This document shows, in pieces, positions 47,780 to 56,678 of a stretch of 64,000 nucleotides of DNA (its first letter is position 1; each line of letters starts with the position of its first letter). This DNA is from JARRQJ01 sp963810615 (lineage in GTDB: Bacteria; Pseudomonadota; Gammaproteobacteria; DRLM01). The stretch covers positions 248,001-312,000 of the forward strand of contig CAWEOA010000001.1 in assembly GCA_963810615.1 (NCBI GenBank), in the 5' to 3' direction. The notes under the pieces were generated by a model. It made no database searches. It was not told the DNA's origin and was given only the letters and a program-made list of their open reading frames with translations. The translations under genes and the position numbers were made by a program.

Positions 47780-48086
47780 ATGGTTGATGTCGGCACTGAC
47801 CTTAGTGGCGGGTCTGTTACTCGGCGCCATTTTCTTCGGCGGCCTTTGGTGGACGGTGCGCAAGGGCGTGTCGTCCAAACGACCGGCGCTTTTGTTCCTG
47901 GGCAGCCTGCTGGTGCGGACAGCTATCGTCATTACCGGGTTTTATGTCGTCTCGGACGGCCATTGGCAGCGCTTGCTGACATGTCTGCTCGGATTCGTCA
48001 TCGCGCGTTTCATTGTGACGCGGCTCGTCGGTCCGCCGCTCCGACACCACAACGTTCCAGTGAAGGAGGCCGGTCATGCACCTTAG
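47772..48086 (+). CDS. atpR: N-ATPase subunit AtpR
   Basis: This 104-residue membrane protein is found only in N-ATPase operons. It has three helices: ALTLVAGLLLGAIFFGGLWW, ALLFLGSLLVRTAIVITGFY and WQRLLTCLLGFVIARFIV. Arginines at LLVRTA and IARFI lie inside the helices and may face the c-ring. GGAGG six bases before the ATG at 47772 fixes the start. Confidence 0.9.
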   Translation: MSEWLMSALTLVAGLLLGAIFFGGLWWTVRKGVSSKRPALLFLGSLLVRTAIVITGFYVVSDGHWQRLLTCLLGFVIARFIVTRLVGPPLRHHNVPVKEAGHAP

Positions 48087-48771
48087 TCCCGACGAGGTCA
48101 TCTTCTGGCAATACGGTTTGTTAAAACTCAACGCCACCATTGTCTTCACCTGGGCATTGATGTTCATTCTGGTCGTAGGATCGAAGCTCATCACCCGCAA
48201 AATTTCCATCGGACTGGAACGCGCCCGCTGGCAGAATCTACTCGAAATTGTCGTCATCGCCATCGAGAAACAAATTGAAGAAGTGGGCCTCAGTCGCCCA
48301 AGAATGTATCTAGGCTTCCTGGCCACAATCTTCCTGTTTCTTGCCATGGCCGCCCTCTGCACTATCATCCCCGGTTACCAGCCGCCGACGGGCTCGCTCT
48401 CCACCACGACGGCGCTGGCACTGTGCGTATTTGTGGCAGTTCCGCTTTTCGGCATAGCGGAGCGCGGCTTGGGCAGTTACCTCAAGTCCTACGCGCAGCC
48501 GACCTTCTTCATGTTGCCGTTCAATATCATCAGCGAAATGTCCCGTACGCTGGCGCTGGCCGTTCGTCTGTTCGGCAACATGATGAGCGGAGCGATGATC
48601 ATCGCTATCCTGCTCAGCATCACACCCTTTATATTTCCGATCGTCATGATGGCTTTGGGCTTGCTCACCGGTATGGTGCAGGCATACATCTTCGCCATCT
48701 TGGCCGCGGTTTACATCGCGGCCGCGACGCGTGTCAGTAGGCTAAAACCCGAATTGGCGAATAATCAATGA
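48076..48771 (+). CDS. atpB: N-ATPase Fo subunit a
   Basis: This 231-residue stator channel protein is all helical in the membrane. The essential Arg that faces the c-ring carboxylate lies in TLALAVRLFGNMMSGA (near 165). QAYIFAILAAVYIAAAT is the last helix. An AAGGAGG site precedes the ATG, which overlaps the end of atpR by 11 bases. The length fits the family. Confidence 0.94.
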   Translation: MHLSPDEVIFWQYGLLKLNATIVFTWALMFILVVGSKLITRKISIGLERARWQNLLEIVVIAIEKQIEEVGLSRPRMYLGFLATIFLFLAMAALCTIIPGYQPPTGSLSTTTALALCVFVAVPLFGIAERGLGSYLKSYAQPTFFMLPFNIISEMSRTLALAVRLFGNMMSGAMIIAILLSITPFIFPIVMMALGLLTGMVQAYIFAILAAVYIAAATRVSRLKPELANNQ

Positions 48772-48795
48772 AAGCTAACACTTGAAGGAGTCACT

Positions 48796-49077
48796 ATGGA
48801 CAGCATGACAATTATCGCGGCTGTATCAATTGTCACCGCCGGCGTTACCACCGGGTTCGGCACGATGGGGCCGGCGCTGGGCGAGGGAAGGGCGGTCGCG
48901 ACCGCGCTGACTTCGCTGGCCCAGCAGCCCGACGCTTCCGCCACCATCACCCGGACCCTGTTCGTCGGCCTGGCGATGATCGAGTCCACGGCCATCTACT
49001 GTTTCGTGGTTTCGATGATTCTCATCTTCGCCAACCCGTTCTGGAACCACATGATTGTCCAAACCGCCGGAAAGTAG
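48796..49077 (+). CDS. atpE: N-ATPase Fo subunit c
   Basis: This 93-residue two-helix rotor protein carries the ion-binding site. The second helix has the motif MIESTAIY, with Glu63, Ser64, Thr65 and Tyr68 in the arrangement known from Na+-binding c subunits. At the position where Na+-type rings have a glutamine in helix 1, this protein has Glu30 (GPALGEGRA), exactly 33 residues before Glu63. N-ATPase rings with two glutamates have been proposed to carry H+, so the coupling ion is ambiguous here. Confidence 0.95.
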   Translation: MDSMTIIAAVSIVTAGVTTGFGTMGPALGEGRAVATALTSLAQQPDASATITRTLFVGLAMIESTAIYCFVVSMILIFANPFWNHMIVQTAGK

Positions 49078-49081
49078 ACTT

Positions 49082-49912
49082 ATGCTGATCGACTGGTTCA
49101 CCGTCGCCGCCCAGGTGGTCAATTTTCTGATCCTGGTGTGGTTGCTGAAGCGCTTTCTTTACACGCCCATCCTCCACGCCATCGACGCGCGCGAGCAGCG
49201 GATCGCTCTGGCGCTCGAGGACGCCACTGCAAAAAAGGCCGAAGCCCAACAGGAACGCGACGAATTCCGCCACAAGAATGAGGCGCTCGACCAGCAGCGC
49301 GCCGAACTTTTGAGCCAAGCGACGGATGCGGCGCAAACCGTACGTCAACGGCTTTTGGATGAAGCGCAGCGGGACTCGGATGCCCTGCGTGCCCGGCGGC
49401 AGGATGCCTTGAAGCGCGAACAGCTAAGTCTGAATGCCGAGATCAGTCGTCGTACCCGGGAGGAGGTCTTTGCCATTGCGCAAAAGACGCTGACAGACCT
49501 CGCCGGGGTAAGTCTGGAAGCGCGCATGAGCGAGGTGTTCGCGCTTCGCCTGCAAGCGCTGAGCGGTGAGGCGAAAGAAGTTCTTGTCGAGGCCTTTGAA
49601 GCATCGTCCGACCCGGTGCTCGTGCGCAGCGCCTTCGAGCTGCCGTCGGAGCAACGCGCCGTGATACAAACAGCGCTCAAAGACACCTTCCCGGCTGAAA
49701 TCGAGGTCCGTTTCGAGACGGCGCCGAACGTGATCAGCGGCATCGAACTCAGTGCCGGCGGGCGCAAGGTCTCTTGGAGCATCGCGGATTATCTCGCGAC
49801 ATTGGAAAAGAGCATAGGCGAATTGTTGGCGGAGCCGTCCAAGCCGCAAGCCGAATCCGAGGTCGAAGGAAAGTCCGGAGCTGAAGCCGCTACGGGCGAG
49901 GAGAGCAAATGA
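49082..49912 (+). CDS. atpF: N-ATPase subunit b with delta-like C-terminus
   Basis: This 276-residue stator protein starts with one membrane helix (FTVAAQVVNFLILVWLL). A long charged coiled coil runs to about residue 150. The last third, with LKDTFPAEIEVRFETAPNVI followed by SGIELSAGG, resembles the C-terminus of F1 delta. No separate delta (atpH) gene exists in the operon, so this protein probably does both jobs. The ATG at 49082 has GGAAAG seven bases ahead. A Lys/Glu/Ala-rich tail ends the protein. Its stop overlaps the atpA start (ATGA). Confidence 0.9.
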   Translation: MLIDWFTVAAQVVNFLILVWLLKRFLYTPILHAIDAREQRIALALEDATAKKAEAQQERDEFRHKNEALDQQRAELLSQATDAAQTVRQRLLDEAQRDSDALRARRQDALKREQLSLNAEISRRTREEVFAIAQKTLTDLAGVSLEARMSEVFALRLQALSGEAKEVLVEAFEASSDPVLVRSAFELPSEQRAVIQTALKDTFPAEIEVRFETAPNVISGIELSAGGRKVSWSIADYLATLEKSIGELLAEPSKPQAESEVEGKSGAEAATGEESK

Positions 49913-51462
49913 GCGCACCGCCTGATTCCTTGCATACTGTCTTTGACCAGGCGTACGCGGGCTTAAGCCGGGGACGCGAAAACTTCACGCCGCAGCTGGC
50001 GCCACACGAGGTCGGCACGATCACCAGCGTCTCGACAGGCATCGCCCGGATATCCGGCCTTCCCGGTGTGGGCTTTGAGGAGTTGGTGAAATTTCCCGGC
50101 GATGTGTTCGGTATTGCTTTCAACGTCGACGCGGATGAAATCGGCGTCGTGCTGCTCGGTGATTACTGGCATCTGCACGCGGGCGATGAAGTCGAGCGCA
50201 CCGGCCGGGTCATGGACGTGGCAGTGGGCGACCGCTTGCTGGGACGCGTTCTGGATCCGCTCGGCCGGCCGCTTGACGGCAACGGGCCGGTGGTAGCCAG
50301 CGAGCGCTTGCCCATCGAACGTCCCGCTCCCCCCATCATGGACCGCGCGCCGGTCACCGTGCCGCTGCAGACAGGCCTCAAGGTCGTCGACGCGCTCATT
50401 CCCATCGGACGCGGCCAGCGCGAGCTGATTCTGGGTGACCGTCAGACGGGAAAAACCGCCATGGCGATCGACACCATCCTCAACCAGCGCGGCAAGGATG
50501 TCCTGTGTGTCTATTGCGCCATCGGTCAGCGTGCGTCCGCCGTGGCGAAGGCCGTGGCCATCTTGCAGGCCAAGGGCGCGATGGATTACAGCGTGGTAAT
50601 GGTCACTGAGGGCAACGACCCGCCCGGTCTCGCCTACATCGCCCCATACGCCGCCACCAGTATCGCGGAGCATTTTATGGAGCAAGGCCGCGATGTGCTC
50701 ATCGTTTACGACGATCTCACCCATCACGCCCGCGCCTATCGCGAGCTGTCCCTGCTGTTGCGCAGGCCACCCGGTCGCGAAGCCTTTCCCGGCGACATCT
50801 TCTATATTCATTCTCGGCTGCTGGAACGGGCGACGCGTCTACGCGCGGGTCGGGGGGGCGGTTCGCTGACCGCCTTGCCCATAATAGAAACTGAAGCGCA
50901 GGATATTTCCGCCTATATTCCGACCAACCTGATTTCCATTACGGACGGGCAGATTTACCTCTCGCCGTCGCTGTTCGAATTGGGCGTACTCCCCGCGGTC
51001 GATGTAGGAAAATCCGTGTCGCGCGTCGGTGGCAAGGCGCAGCGGGCAGCCTACCGCGCGGTGGCGGGCGACCTCAAGCTCGCCTACGCGCAATTCGAGG
51101 AACTCGAGAGCTTTGCCCGGTTCGGCGCCCACCTGGATGAAGAGACCCGCAAGATCATCGAACATGGACGGCGAATCCGCGCCTGTCTCAAACAGTCCGA
51201 ATTCGCCCCGGTGTCCATGGCCGCACAGATCGCTATCTTATTGGCGTTGAGCGCCGAACTTTTCGATGATGTGGCGCTTGACCTGATGACGGATGCCGAG
51301 CAGGCTGTGCGCGCGGCGGTATCTGATATCCCGTCGGAGGTGCGCGAGCGCTTGGATACCGCGCAAACACTAAGCGATGAGGATCGTGAATCGATAATCC
51401 AAATCGCCCGCCAAGCGCTGGATCACTTTCAGCCCAAGCCGGCACCCAAGGCGCAGTCATGA
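49909..51462 (+). CDS. atpA: N-ATPase F1 subunit alpha
   Basis: This is a 517-residue non-catalytic nucleotide-binding subunit. Walker A is GDRQTGKTA (near 178). GRGQRELILGDRQ and ALPIIETEAQDISAYIPTNL are typical alpha blocks, and SKPLEAD-like N-terminal membrane-binding residues are absent, as in other N-ATPases. The N-terminal barrel and C-terminal helical domain are complete. Four-base overlaps join it to atpF and atpG. Confidence 0.96.
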   Translation: MSAPPDSLHTVFDQAYAGLSRGRENFTPQLAPHEVGTITSVSTGIARISGLPGVGFEELVKFPGDVFGIAFNVDADEIGVVLLGDYWHLHAGDEVERTGRVMDVAVGDRLLGRVLDPLGRPLDGNGPVVASERLPIERPAPPIMDRAPVTVPLQTGLKVVDALIPIGRGQRELILGDRQTGKTAMAIDTILNQRGKDVLCVYCAIGQRASAVAKAVAILQAKGAMDYSVVMVTEGNDPPGLAYIAPYAATSIAEHFMEQGRDVLIVYDDLTHHARAYRELSLLLRRPPGREAFPGDIFYIHSRLLERATRLRAGRGGGSLTALPIIETEAQDISAYIPTNLISITDGQIYLSPSLFELGVLPAVDVGKSVSRVGGKAQRAAYRAVAGDLKLAYAQFEELESFARFGAHLDEETRKIIEHGRRIRACLKQSEFAPVSMAAQIAILLALSAELFDDVALDLMTDAEQAVRAAVSDIPSEVRERLDTAQTLSDEDRESIIQIARQALDHFQPKPAPKAQS

Positions 51463-52361
51463 GCGATACCTCAGCGAGCCTGCGCCGCAAGATCACCAGC
51501 GCCGGAGATCTACAATCCGTCGTCCGCACTATGAAGGCTCTGGCCGCTTCAAGTATCGGCCAATACGAGCAATCGGTGCGTGCCTTGGGCGACTACTATC
51601 GCACCGTGGAGCTGGGCTTGAGCGTCTGTTTCCGCGGCGATGGTTCCGCGGCGTGGACGAACGGAACGCCAAGACGAACGGATGCGGGTGCGATCGGGGC
51701 GGTGGTGTTCGGCTCCGACCAGGGCTTAGTGGGGCAGTTTAACGATGTGGTCGCCGATGCCGCGGTTAAGGCATTGGCCGGTCGGCCGGGCAAGGCCGAG
51801 GTCTGGGCCGTCGGCGAACGTGTTCATGGGTGCCTGGCGGACGCCGGCATGCCGCTGATGGGATTGTTCAACGTGCCGAACTCCGTTCAGGCCATTACTA
51901 CGCTGGTCGGGCAGATTCTAGTGGAGAGCGAGACGCGTCTCAGTCAAGGTGAAGTGAATGAATTCTACCTCTTCTATAACCGGCCTACGTCCGAGGCCGT
52001 GTATGCCCCGACCAGTCAGCGACTGTTGCCGCTGGACGATAACTGGCGCCGCAGGCTGATTGAGCATCCCTGGCCGACGGGAAACCTCCCAGAGCTTATG
52101 GGTGACGACACCTCAACCTTGCGGGCACTCATCCGCGAATATCTTTTCGTCTCGCTGTTCAGAGCGTGCGCCGAATCCCTCGCCAGCGAGAATGCGAGCC
52201 GCCTGGCGGCGATGCAACGCGCCGACAAAAACATCGACGAATTACTGGAGGACCTCAACGGGAAATTCTATCGATTGCGCCAGAGCGTCATCGACGAGGA
52301 ACTGTTCGACGTGATAGCCGGCTTCGAGGCGCTGATCGGAGCGCGCAAGCAAGCACAATAA
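51459..52361 (+). CDS. atpG: N-ATPase F1 subunit gamma
   Basis: This 300-residue central-stalk subunit starts with the long helix SLRRKITSAGDLQSVVRTMK and closes with the matching C-terminal helix containing ASRLAAMQRADKNIDELLED. The central Rossmann-like part holds GAVVFGSDQGLVGQFNDVV. It is the last gene of the operon. The next gene, a proton-pumping P-type ATPase, begins 119 bases later without a visible terminator between them. Confidence 0.93.
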   Translation: MSDTSASLRRKITSAGDLQSVVRTMKALAASSIGQYEQSVRALGDYYRTVELGLSVCFRGDGSAAWTNGTPRRTDAGAIGAVVFGSDQGLVGQFNDVVADAAVKALAGRPGKAEVWAVGERVHGCLADAGMPLMGLFNVPNSVQAITTLVGQILVESETRLSQGEVNEFYLFYNRPTSEAVYAPTSQRLLPLDDNWRRRLIEHPWPTGNLPELMGDDTSTLRALIREYLFVSLFRACAESLASENASRLAAMQRADKNIDELLEDLNGKFYRLRQSVIDEELFDVIAGFEALIGARKQAQ

Positions 52362-52480
52362 TCCACACACGCGCAGCGACAAGAAAGAAGGCAAGACCTC
52401 GAGTTCGTTCGATAAGCAGTGATGAATGACCTGGACGCTTTCATTGCCTGCCGCATAGGAAAGACAGGAGAATAGCCCTT

Positions 52481-55123
52481 ATGGAACCCAATGCCGAATC
52501 AGCCAAGGTTTCCGAATCGAAGCCGGGAGAGAACCCCGATATGCCGGACGATTTGAAATCCCTGTCCATTTCGGAAGTGGAGAAAAAATTGGGGTCGTCG
52601 CCGGACGGCCTGAGTCAGTCGGAGGCGCAGAAACGTTTGGCCCAATATGGGCCTAACGAGCTTGAAGAAAAGAAAACCAGCGCCTTTCTGAAATTCCTCA
52701 GCTATTTCTGGGGACCGATTCCATGGATGATCGAAGCCGCCGTGGTCCTGTCGGCGGTCGACCAACATTGGCCGGATTTTGGCATCATCCTCGTGCTGCT
52801 GCTGGCCAATGCCGTGGTTGGATTCTGGGAAGAGCACCAGGCGGGCAACGCCATCGCCGCACTGAAGGCCAAGCTGGCGATCAAGGCCCAGGTGAAACGC
52901 GATGGAAAATGGACCCACCCGGCGGCACGTGAACTGGTGCCCGGCGACGTCATTCATTTGCGTCTTGGCGACATCGTGCCGGCGGATGCACGCTTGCTGG
53001 AGGGCGACCCGATAGAAGTGGATCAGTCCGCGCTGACGGGCGAGTCCTTGCCCGTCACGCACGAATCCGGTGACGCGGTGTTTTCCGGTTCCATCATCCG
53101 TACCGGCGAAATCGATGCGCTGGTGTACGCCACGGGATCAAACACGTACTTCGGCAAGACCGCACAACTGGTGCAGGGGGCGCAGACCGTTAGCCATTTT
53201 CAGCGTGCAGTGTTGAAGATCGGGAATTACCTGATCATCCTTGCGGTAACCCTGGTGGCGGTTATTATCACGGTTGCGCTGTTCCGTGGCGATCCGATCC
53301 TTACCACTCTGCAGTTCGCCCTGGTGCTGACCGTGGCCGCGATTCCCGTGGCGATGCCCACGGTGCTGTCGGTGACTATGGCGGTCGGTGCCCGTCTCCT
53401 GGCCAAAAAAGGGGCTATCGTGACCCGGCTGGCGGCCATCGAGGAACTGGCCGGTGTGGACGTGTTGTGCTCGGACAAGACCGGCACTCTGACCCAGAAC
53501 AAACTGACGCTGGGTGACCCGTTCAGTGTCGATGGCACCACTGCCGAGCAAGTCATCCTCAATGCTGCGCTGGCGTCGCGCGCGGATAATAAGGACACCA
53601 TCGACCTGGCCGTGCTGGGCGGCCTGAACAACGATCAGGCTTTGCAAGGCTATCAGGTGGTCCATTTCCAACCGTTCGATCCGGTGCATAAGCGCACCGA
53701 AGCCATCATCAAGGCCGCGGACGGCAAAGAGTTCAGTGTGACCAAGGGTGCGCCGCAGGTGATCCTGGAATTATCTGCTAACGCCGATGATGTGGTTTCC
53801 GCCGTTGATAAAGCCGTCAACGAATTTGCGACGCGCGGCTTCCGTTCCCTGGGCGTGGCGCGTGCCGATCAGCAAGGTCGGTGGCTGTTCCTCGGCGTAT
53901 TGCCGCTGTTTGATCCGCCGCGAGAACAGGCCAAGGCGACCATCGCGACCGCCCGTCAGATGGGTGCGAATATCAAGATGGTGACGGGTGATGCTCTGGC
54001 CATCGCACGGGAAACCGCCGTGAAATTGGGCTTGGGTACCAATATTCTCGACGCCAGCGGTTTTGGCGGCACCAAGCATCTCGAAACGGCGCAGTTGGCG
54101 GAGTCCATTGAGAAAGCGGACGGCTTCGCCCAGGTGTTCCCCGAACACAAGTTTCACATTGTGGACGTCCTGCAGCAGCGCGGCCACATCGTCGGCATGA
54201 CGGGCGACGGGGTAAACGATGCCCCGGCGCTAAAGAAGGCCGACTGCGGCATCGCCGTTTCCGACGCGACCGACGCGGCGCGCGCGGCGGCGGACATCGT
54301 GCTGATGACGCCCGGCCTGTCGGTGATCATCAACGCGATAGAGGAGAGCCGGAAAATTTTTCAGCGTATGAACAGCTACGCGATTTACCGCATCGCCGAG
54401 ACATTGCGCGTGCTGTTGTTCATGACGCTGGCGATCCTGATCTTCAACTTTTATCCATTAACGGCGGTGATGATCGTGATGCTGGCCTTGCTCAATGACG
54501 GGGCCATCCTGTCTATCGCCTATGATAACGTTCATTACAAGGATAAGCCCGAGGCCTGGAACATGCGCATGGTGCTGGGCGTTGCCACGGTGCTGGGCCT
54601 CATCGGACCTGTGGCGGCATTTGGGCTGTTCTACCTTGGCGATCGCATCTATCACCTCGATCGTGGACACATCCAAACATTGATGTACCTGATGCTGTCC
54701 GTGGCGGGGCATCTGACGATTTTCCTGACGCGCACGCGCGGTCCGTTCTGGTCCATACGCCCTGCCTGGATTTTGCTGCTGGCAGTGGTCGGCACACAAT
54801 TAGCGGCGACGCTGATCGCGGTATATGGGGTGTTTATGACTCCGCTCGGCTGGGGCTGGGCTCTGTTCGTCTGGGCTTATGCGCTGGTGTGGTTCCTGGT
54901 GAGCGATCGCGTGAAACTGCTTGCGTACCGGGTGTTCGATCCCACGGAAGCGCCCCTATTGGGTAGGAAACCCGTCGAGGCCAATACATCAGTCGACGAG
55001 ACAACGCAGATCGGCAAGCGTGCCTATGAACTCTATGAACGGCGAGATCGCCGCGATGGTCATGCAGTTGAAGATTGGCTTCAGGCGGAGCGCGATATCC
55101 GTAAAGATAAGTCACCCAAATAA
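52481..55123 (+). CDS. plasma-membrane-type H+-pumping P-type ATPase
   Basis: This 880-residue type IIIA P-type ATPase pumps protons out using ATP. The cation-transporter N-domain (30-100) is followed by YFWGPIPWMIEAAVVLSAV and ANAVVGFWEEHQAGNAIAAL, both close to the plant and archaeal H+-ATPase pattern. Asp332 in CSDKTGTLTQNK is the phosphorylation site, TGESLPVT marks the actuator, and GDGVNDAPALKKAD is the hinge. Ten membrane segments are expected. An AGGAG site is ten bases before the ATG. Next to an N-ATPase and a Na+/H+ exchanger, it suggests strong selection for ion homeostasis. Mg2+ transport is a less likely alternative. Confidence 0.92.
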   Translation: MEPNAESAKVSESKPGENPDMPDDLKSLSISEVEKKLGSSPDGLSQSEAQKRLAQYGPNELEEKKTSAFLKFLSYFWGPIPWMIEAAVVLSAVDQHWPDFGIILVLLLANAVVGFWEEHQAGNAIAALKAKLAIKAQVKRDGKWTHPAARELVPGDVIHLRLGDIVPADARLLEGDPIEVDQSALTGESLPVTHESGDAVFSGSIIRTGEIDALVYATGSNTYFGKTAQLVQGAQTVSHFQRAVLKIGNYLIILAVTLVAVIITVALFRGDPILTTLQFALVLTVAAIPVAMPTVLSVTMAVGARLLAKKGAIVTRLAAIEELAGVDVLCSDKTGTLTQNKLTLGDPFSVDGTTAEQVILNAALASRADNKDTIDLAVLGGLNNDQALQGYQVVHFQPFDPVHKRTEAIIKAADGKEFSVTKGAPQVILELSANADDVVSAVDKAVNEFATRGFRSLGVARADQQGRWLFLGVLPLFDPPREQAKATIATARQMGANIKMVTGDALAIARETAVKLGLGTNILDASGFGGTKHLETAQLAESIEKADGFAQVFPEHKFHIVDVLQQRGHIVGMTGDGVNDAPALKKADCGIAVSDATDAARAAADIVLMTPGLSVIINAIEESRKIFQRMNSYAIYRIAETLRVLLFMTLAILIFNFYPLTAVMIVMLALLNDGAILSIAYDNVHYKDKPEAWNMRMVLGVATVLGLIGPVAAFGLFYLGDRIYHLDRGHIQTLMYLMLSVAGHLTIFLTRTRGPFWSIRPAWILLLAVVGTQLAATLIAVYGVFMTPLGWGWALFVWAYALVWFLVSDRVKLLAYRVFDPTEAPLLGRKPVEANTSVDETTQIGKRAYELYERRDRRDGHAVEDWLQAERDIRKDKSPK

Positions 55124-55356
55124 ACCAAGCCGATCCGTGCGGCAGGTGTTGCCGAAGTCATAATAATTTAATCGATCTATCCAGTTACTAAAAAGCACTG
55201 TTGCGAGCATGCTGAGAGCAAATAATACTTTCAAGGCGGTATGTGGACGCTATGGCCCGCAAGGGCGATGATTCGCATGGGCGGCAAAATATTCCCGCGT
55301 TTCAAGAGCAATACAGGTGCGGGAGAAGCCCGCTTATCCGCGACAGCGATGTGAGT

Positions 55357-55608
55357 GCCGCCATTTTTCGCAAAATCCGATGGGGCCTCCAAGCCCCCTG
55401 TCGCTTGCAGATTGTGGCGCGATTGATGCCTTCGGCGCCCGCCTTTGCCTTGCGTCCGCAACGGTACCGCCTCTGACGCGGCGGACCATGGCTCCCACAC
55501 CGGCTACGCCGCTTCGCTATGCCTCATACTTATGTATCCGCCCGCGTTATCGCACAGACTCCGACAAAAGCCCGGCCCTCCGGCTAGCCGGGGCTTTTCG
55601 CACCTCGC
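55357..55608. repeat. diverged repeat copy R1
   Basis: It shares recognisable blocks in the same order with copy R2 at 56912-57111, including GATTGATGCCTTCGGCGCCC, CTCCGACA and CCGGGGCTT. R1 is longer by about 50 bases in the middle. On the minus strand both read like scraps of a coding sequence with conserved RTQG-GGRR-HQS. It may be an old gene duplicate or a non-coding element. Confidence 0.65.
55566..55598. terminator. bidirectional terminator-like hairpin
   Basis: AAAAGCCCGGC pairs with GCCGGGGCTTTT around a ten-base loop, so a T-run follows the stem on either strand. It could end the P-type ATPase transcript. It lies inside repeat R1; in copy R2 the hairpin has decayed. Confidence 0.75.
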
Positions 55609-55886
55609 TGATAGTGGTGAAGATGGCTGTATATTATTGATAATATTAAAGTAAATGTTGCTCTCGGGCGATGGTTTCTCACCTAATGGTCGGTTCGCAC
55701 AAGCACTGCAAGCTGTAGCTTCCATTCTTTACGATTAAGCTTGTAAATCAAATTGGTACTACTATACTTAATTTGATCTTAAGGAAATCAGGGGGCTGAC
55801 AGGTTGATCTTCCTGCGCGGCTGGCGGGCGATTCCTTAGGTAGTTTTTAGGACTTTGGAGCGTATTGGACAACCTGGAGCTCTTGG

Positions 55887-56678
55887 ATGTCTTTCCCACG
55901 TCCGGAACAAAATAGACTTCTCGCCGCCTTGCCGGATGGCGCGCGCGAGCGCCTCTGTCCCCATCTTGTATCCGTACAGATGCCGTTTGGCGACGTACTT
56001 TACGAACAAGGTTGCCGGTCGCGATACGTCTATTTTCCCACGACCTCCATAGTGTCTCTTCTGTACGTCACGGCAGATGGTGCAACGGCTGAGGCTGCAA
56101 TGGTAGGAAAAGAAGGCTTACTCGGCGTTGCCCAGTTCATGGGTGGTGAAACCACAACGGGTCGGGCTATTGTGCAGAACATGGGCCACGGCTTCCGGCT
56201 CGATGCGCATTTGCTCAAGGATGAATTCAATCGTGGCGGGCCACTGATGCATCTGCTACTGCGTTACACCCAAGCGCTAATTACACAGATGTCCCAGACG
56301 GCGGTCTGCAATCGTTTTCATAGCGTACAACAGCAACTGAGCTACTGGCTGCTGATGAACCTGGATAGGATGCCTTCGAACAAACTGATCATGACTCAGT
56401 CGATGATCTCCAGTATGCTCGGCGTACGCCGTGAGGGCATCACGGCAGCCGCCAGTAAATTACAACGCGACGGGTTTATTAACTACAATCGGGGACACAT
56501 TTCCATACTGGATCGGTCGGGACTGGAGGCGGAAGCCTGCGAGTGCTATAAGGTGGTCAAAAATGAATTCGATCGTTTACTCCCCAAGTGGCAAGCGCCG
56601 GATGACCGAACAGCCCCATACAGTTGTGTGCCCGAGCATTATGCTAACGACGAGGCAATCGCCCGGAGCACTGGATAA
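55887..56678 (+). CDS. Crp/Fnr-family transcriptional regulator
   Basis: This 263-residue regulator has an N-terminal cyclic-nucleotide-binding-like barrel (about 15-130), but it lacks the usual phosphate-binding arginine cluster, so it may not bind cAMP. The Crp-type helix-turn-helix (about 160-225) contains QSMISSMLGVRREGITAAAS. NYNRGHISILDRSGLEAEAC follows the recognition helix. No Fe-S cysteines of the Fnr type are visible at the N-terminus. A GGAG seven bases before the ATG supports the start. A paralogue with the same C-terminal motif lies frameshifted at 59.4-60.1 kb. It may control the polyphosphate kinase gene 0.5 kb downstream. Confidence 0.9.
   Translation: MSFPRPEQNRLLAALPDGARERLCPHLVSVQMPFGDVLYEQGCRSRYVYFPTTSIVSLLYVTADGATAEAAMVGKEGLLGVAQFMGGETTTGRAIVQNMGHGFRLDAHLLKDEFNRGGPLMHLLLRYTQALITQMSQTAVCNRFHSVQQQLSYWLLMNLDRMPSNKLIMTQSMISSMLGVRREGITAAASKLQRDGFINYNRGHISILDRSGLEAEACECYKVVKNEFDRLLPKWQAPDDRTAPYSCVPEHYANDEAIARSTG

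Larger units (their letters stand above)
55124..55886. other. intergenic stretch with repeat copy R1 and terminator
   Basis: No intact gene is present. It contains repeat copy R1 (55357-55608) with a terminator-like hairpin, then an AT-rich leader for the Crp/Fnr gene. Confidence 0.5.
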
